The position numbers were made by a program, and so were the translations under genes. From Nitrospirota bacterium (GTDB lineage Bacteria; Nitrospirota; Thermodesulfovibrionia; Thermodesulfovibrionales; Magnetobacteriaceae), in NCBI GenBank assembly GCA_015232165.1, contig JADGAE010000017.1:1-15612 (forward strand): a DNA stretch of 15,612 bases, in the 5' to 3' direction. Shown here piece after piece: positions 15,551-15,612 of the stretch (position 1 is the first letter of the stretch; every line of letters begins with the position of its first letter). The notes under the pieces are model-generated. The model did not search any database, was not told the origin of the DNA, and saw only the letters and a program-made list of their open reading frames with translations.

Positions 15551-15612
15551 GAAAGAAGAAGAAAGAAAGGGGCGGCTCCGCCCCCCTTCAGAACCCCCCG
15601 CAAGGGGACCAG
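15551..15612 (-). repeat. Interspersed GC-rich double-hairpin repeat, copy D (inverted, cut by window end)
   Basis: Read on the - strand it runs CTGGTCCCCTTGCGGGGGGT, TCTGAA, GGGGGGCGGAGCCGCCCC and a T/C tail (TTTCTTTCTTCTTCTTTC), matching the 3' half of copies A-C. The palindrome GGGGCGG-CT-CCGCCCC is at 15569-15584. The start of the element lies beyond the window. It begins about 28 bases after the ftsK stop; on the + strand no T run follows the hairpin, so it is not a normal ftsK terminator. Apart from this repeat, 15523-15550 holds only AT-rich sequence. Confidence 0.75.

Overview
The window carries ten confident protein-coding genes, all on the + strand, and no rRNA, tRNA, CRISPR array or transposase gene that I can see. 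The organism looks like a Gram-negative bacterium with a lipid-linked surface polysaccharide. Frequent AGG and ATA codons, moderate GC and the protein flavours would fit Nitrospirota or a deltaproteobacterial-type lineage, but that placement is a guess from sequence style and was not searched.

Left part (1-7456) is a surface-glycan region. It opens with an AT-rich gene for a free-standing zinc-binding CZB domain protein behind a strong sigma70-type promoter. Next comes a 992-residue protein that joins a family-2-like glycosyltransferase domain to nine tandem ~62-residue repeats. It is followed by an O-antigen-ligase/polymerase-like membrane protein, a family-4 glycosyltransferase and a WaaE-like family-2 glycosyltransferase. 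Together these look like part of an LPS/O-antigen or capsule pathway: sugars added at the cytoplasmic face, polymer ligated or polymerised in the membrane. A GC-rich, double-hairpin interspersed repeat sits in three of the gaps here (1-112, 3942-4020, 5289-5473), and the third copy supplies the last codons of the ligase-like gene.

Middle part (7457-10706) starts with an AT-rich intergenic region holding a good promoter, then a conserved protein of unsettled function with deoxyhypusine-synthase-like flavour, argD and argF, tightly packed. argD and argF encode two steps of arginine biosynthesis.

Right part (10707-15522) begins with a 93-base gap containing a perfect 12-bp inverted repeat, then rnj (RNase J), uppP (undecaprenyl-diphosphatase) and ftsK (DNA translocase), joined by overlapping stop/start codons and so probably co-transcribed and translationally coupled. 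UppP recycles the lipid carrier that peptidoglycan and O-antigen assembly both need, a functional link to the left part. FtsK has two substitutions at normally conserved motor positions (Walker B Asp to Asn, and His for Arg in the ATQRP motif). A fourth, inverted copy of the interspersed repeat begins just after ftsK and runs off the window end.

Most worth a second look: the nine-repeat glycosyltransferase with a four-unit higher-order period, the interspersed hairpin repeat family, the free-standing CZB protein, the unsettled gene heading the arg cluster, and the atypical FtsK motor.
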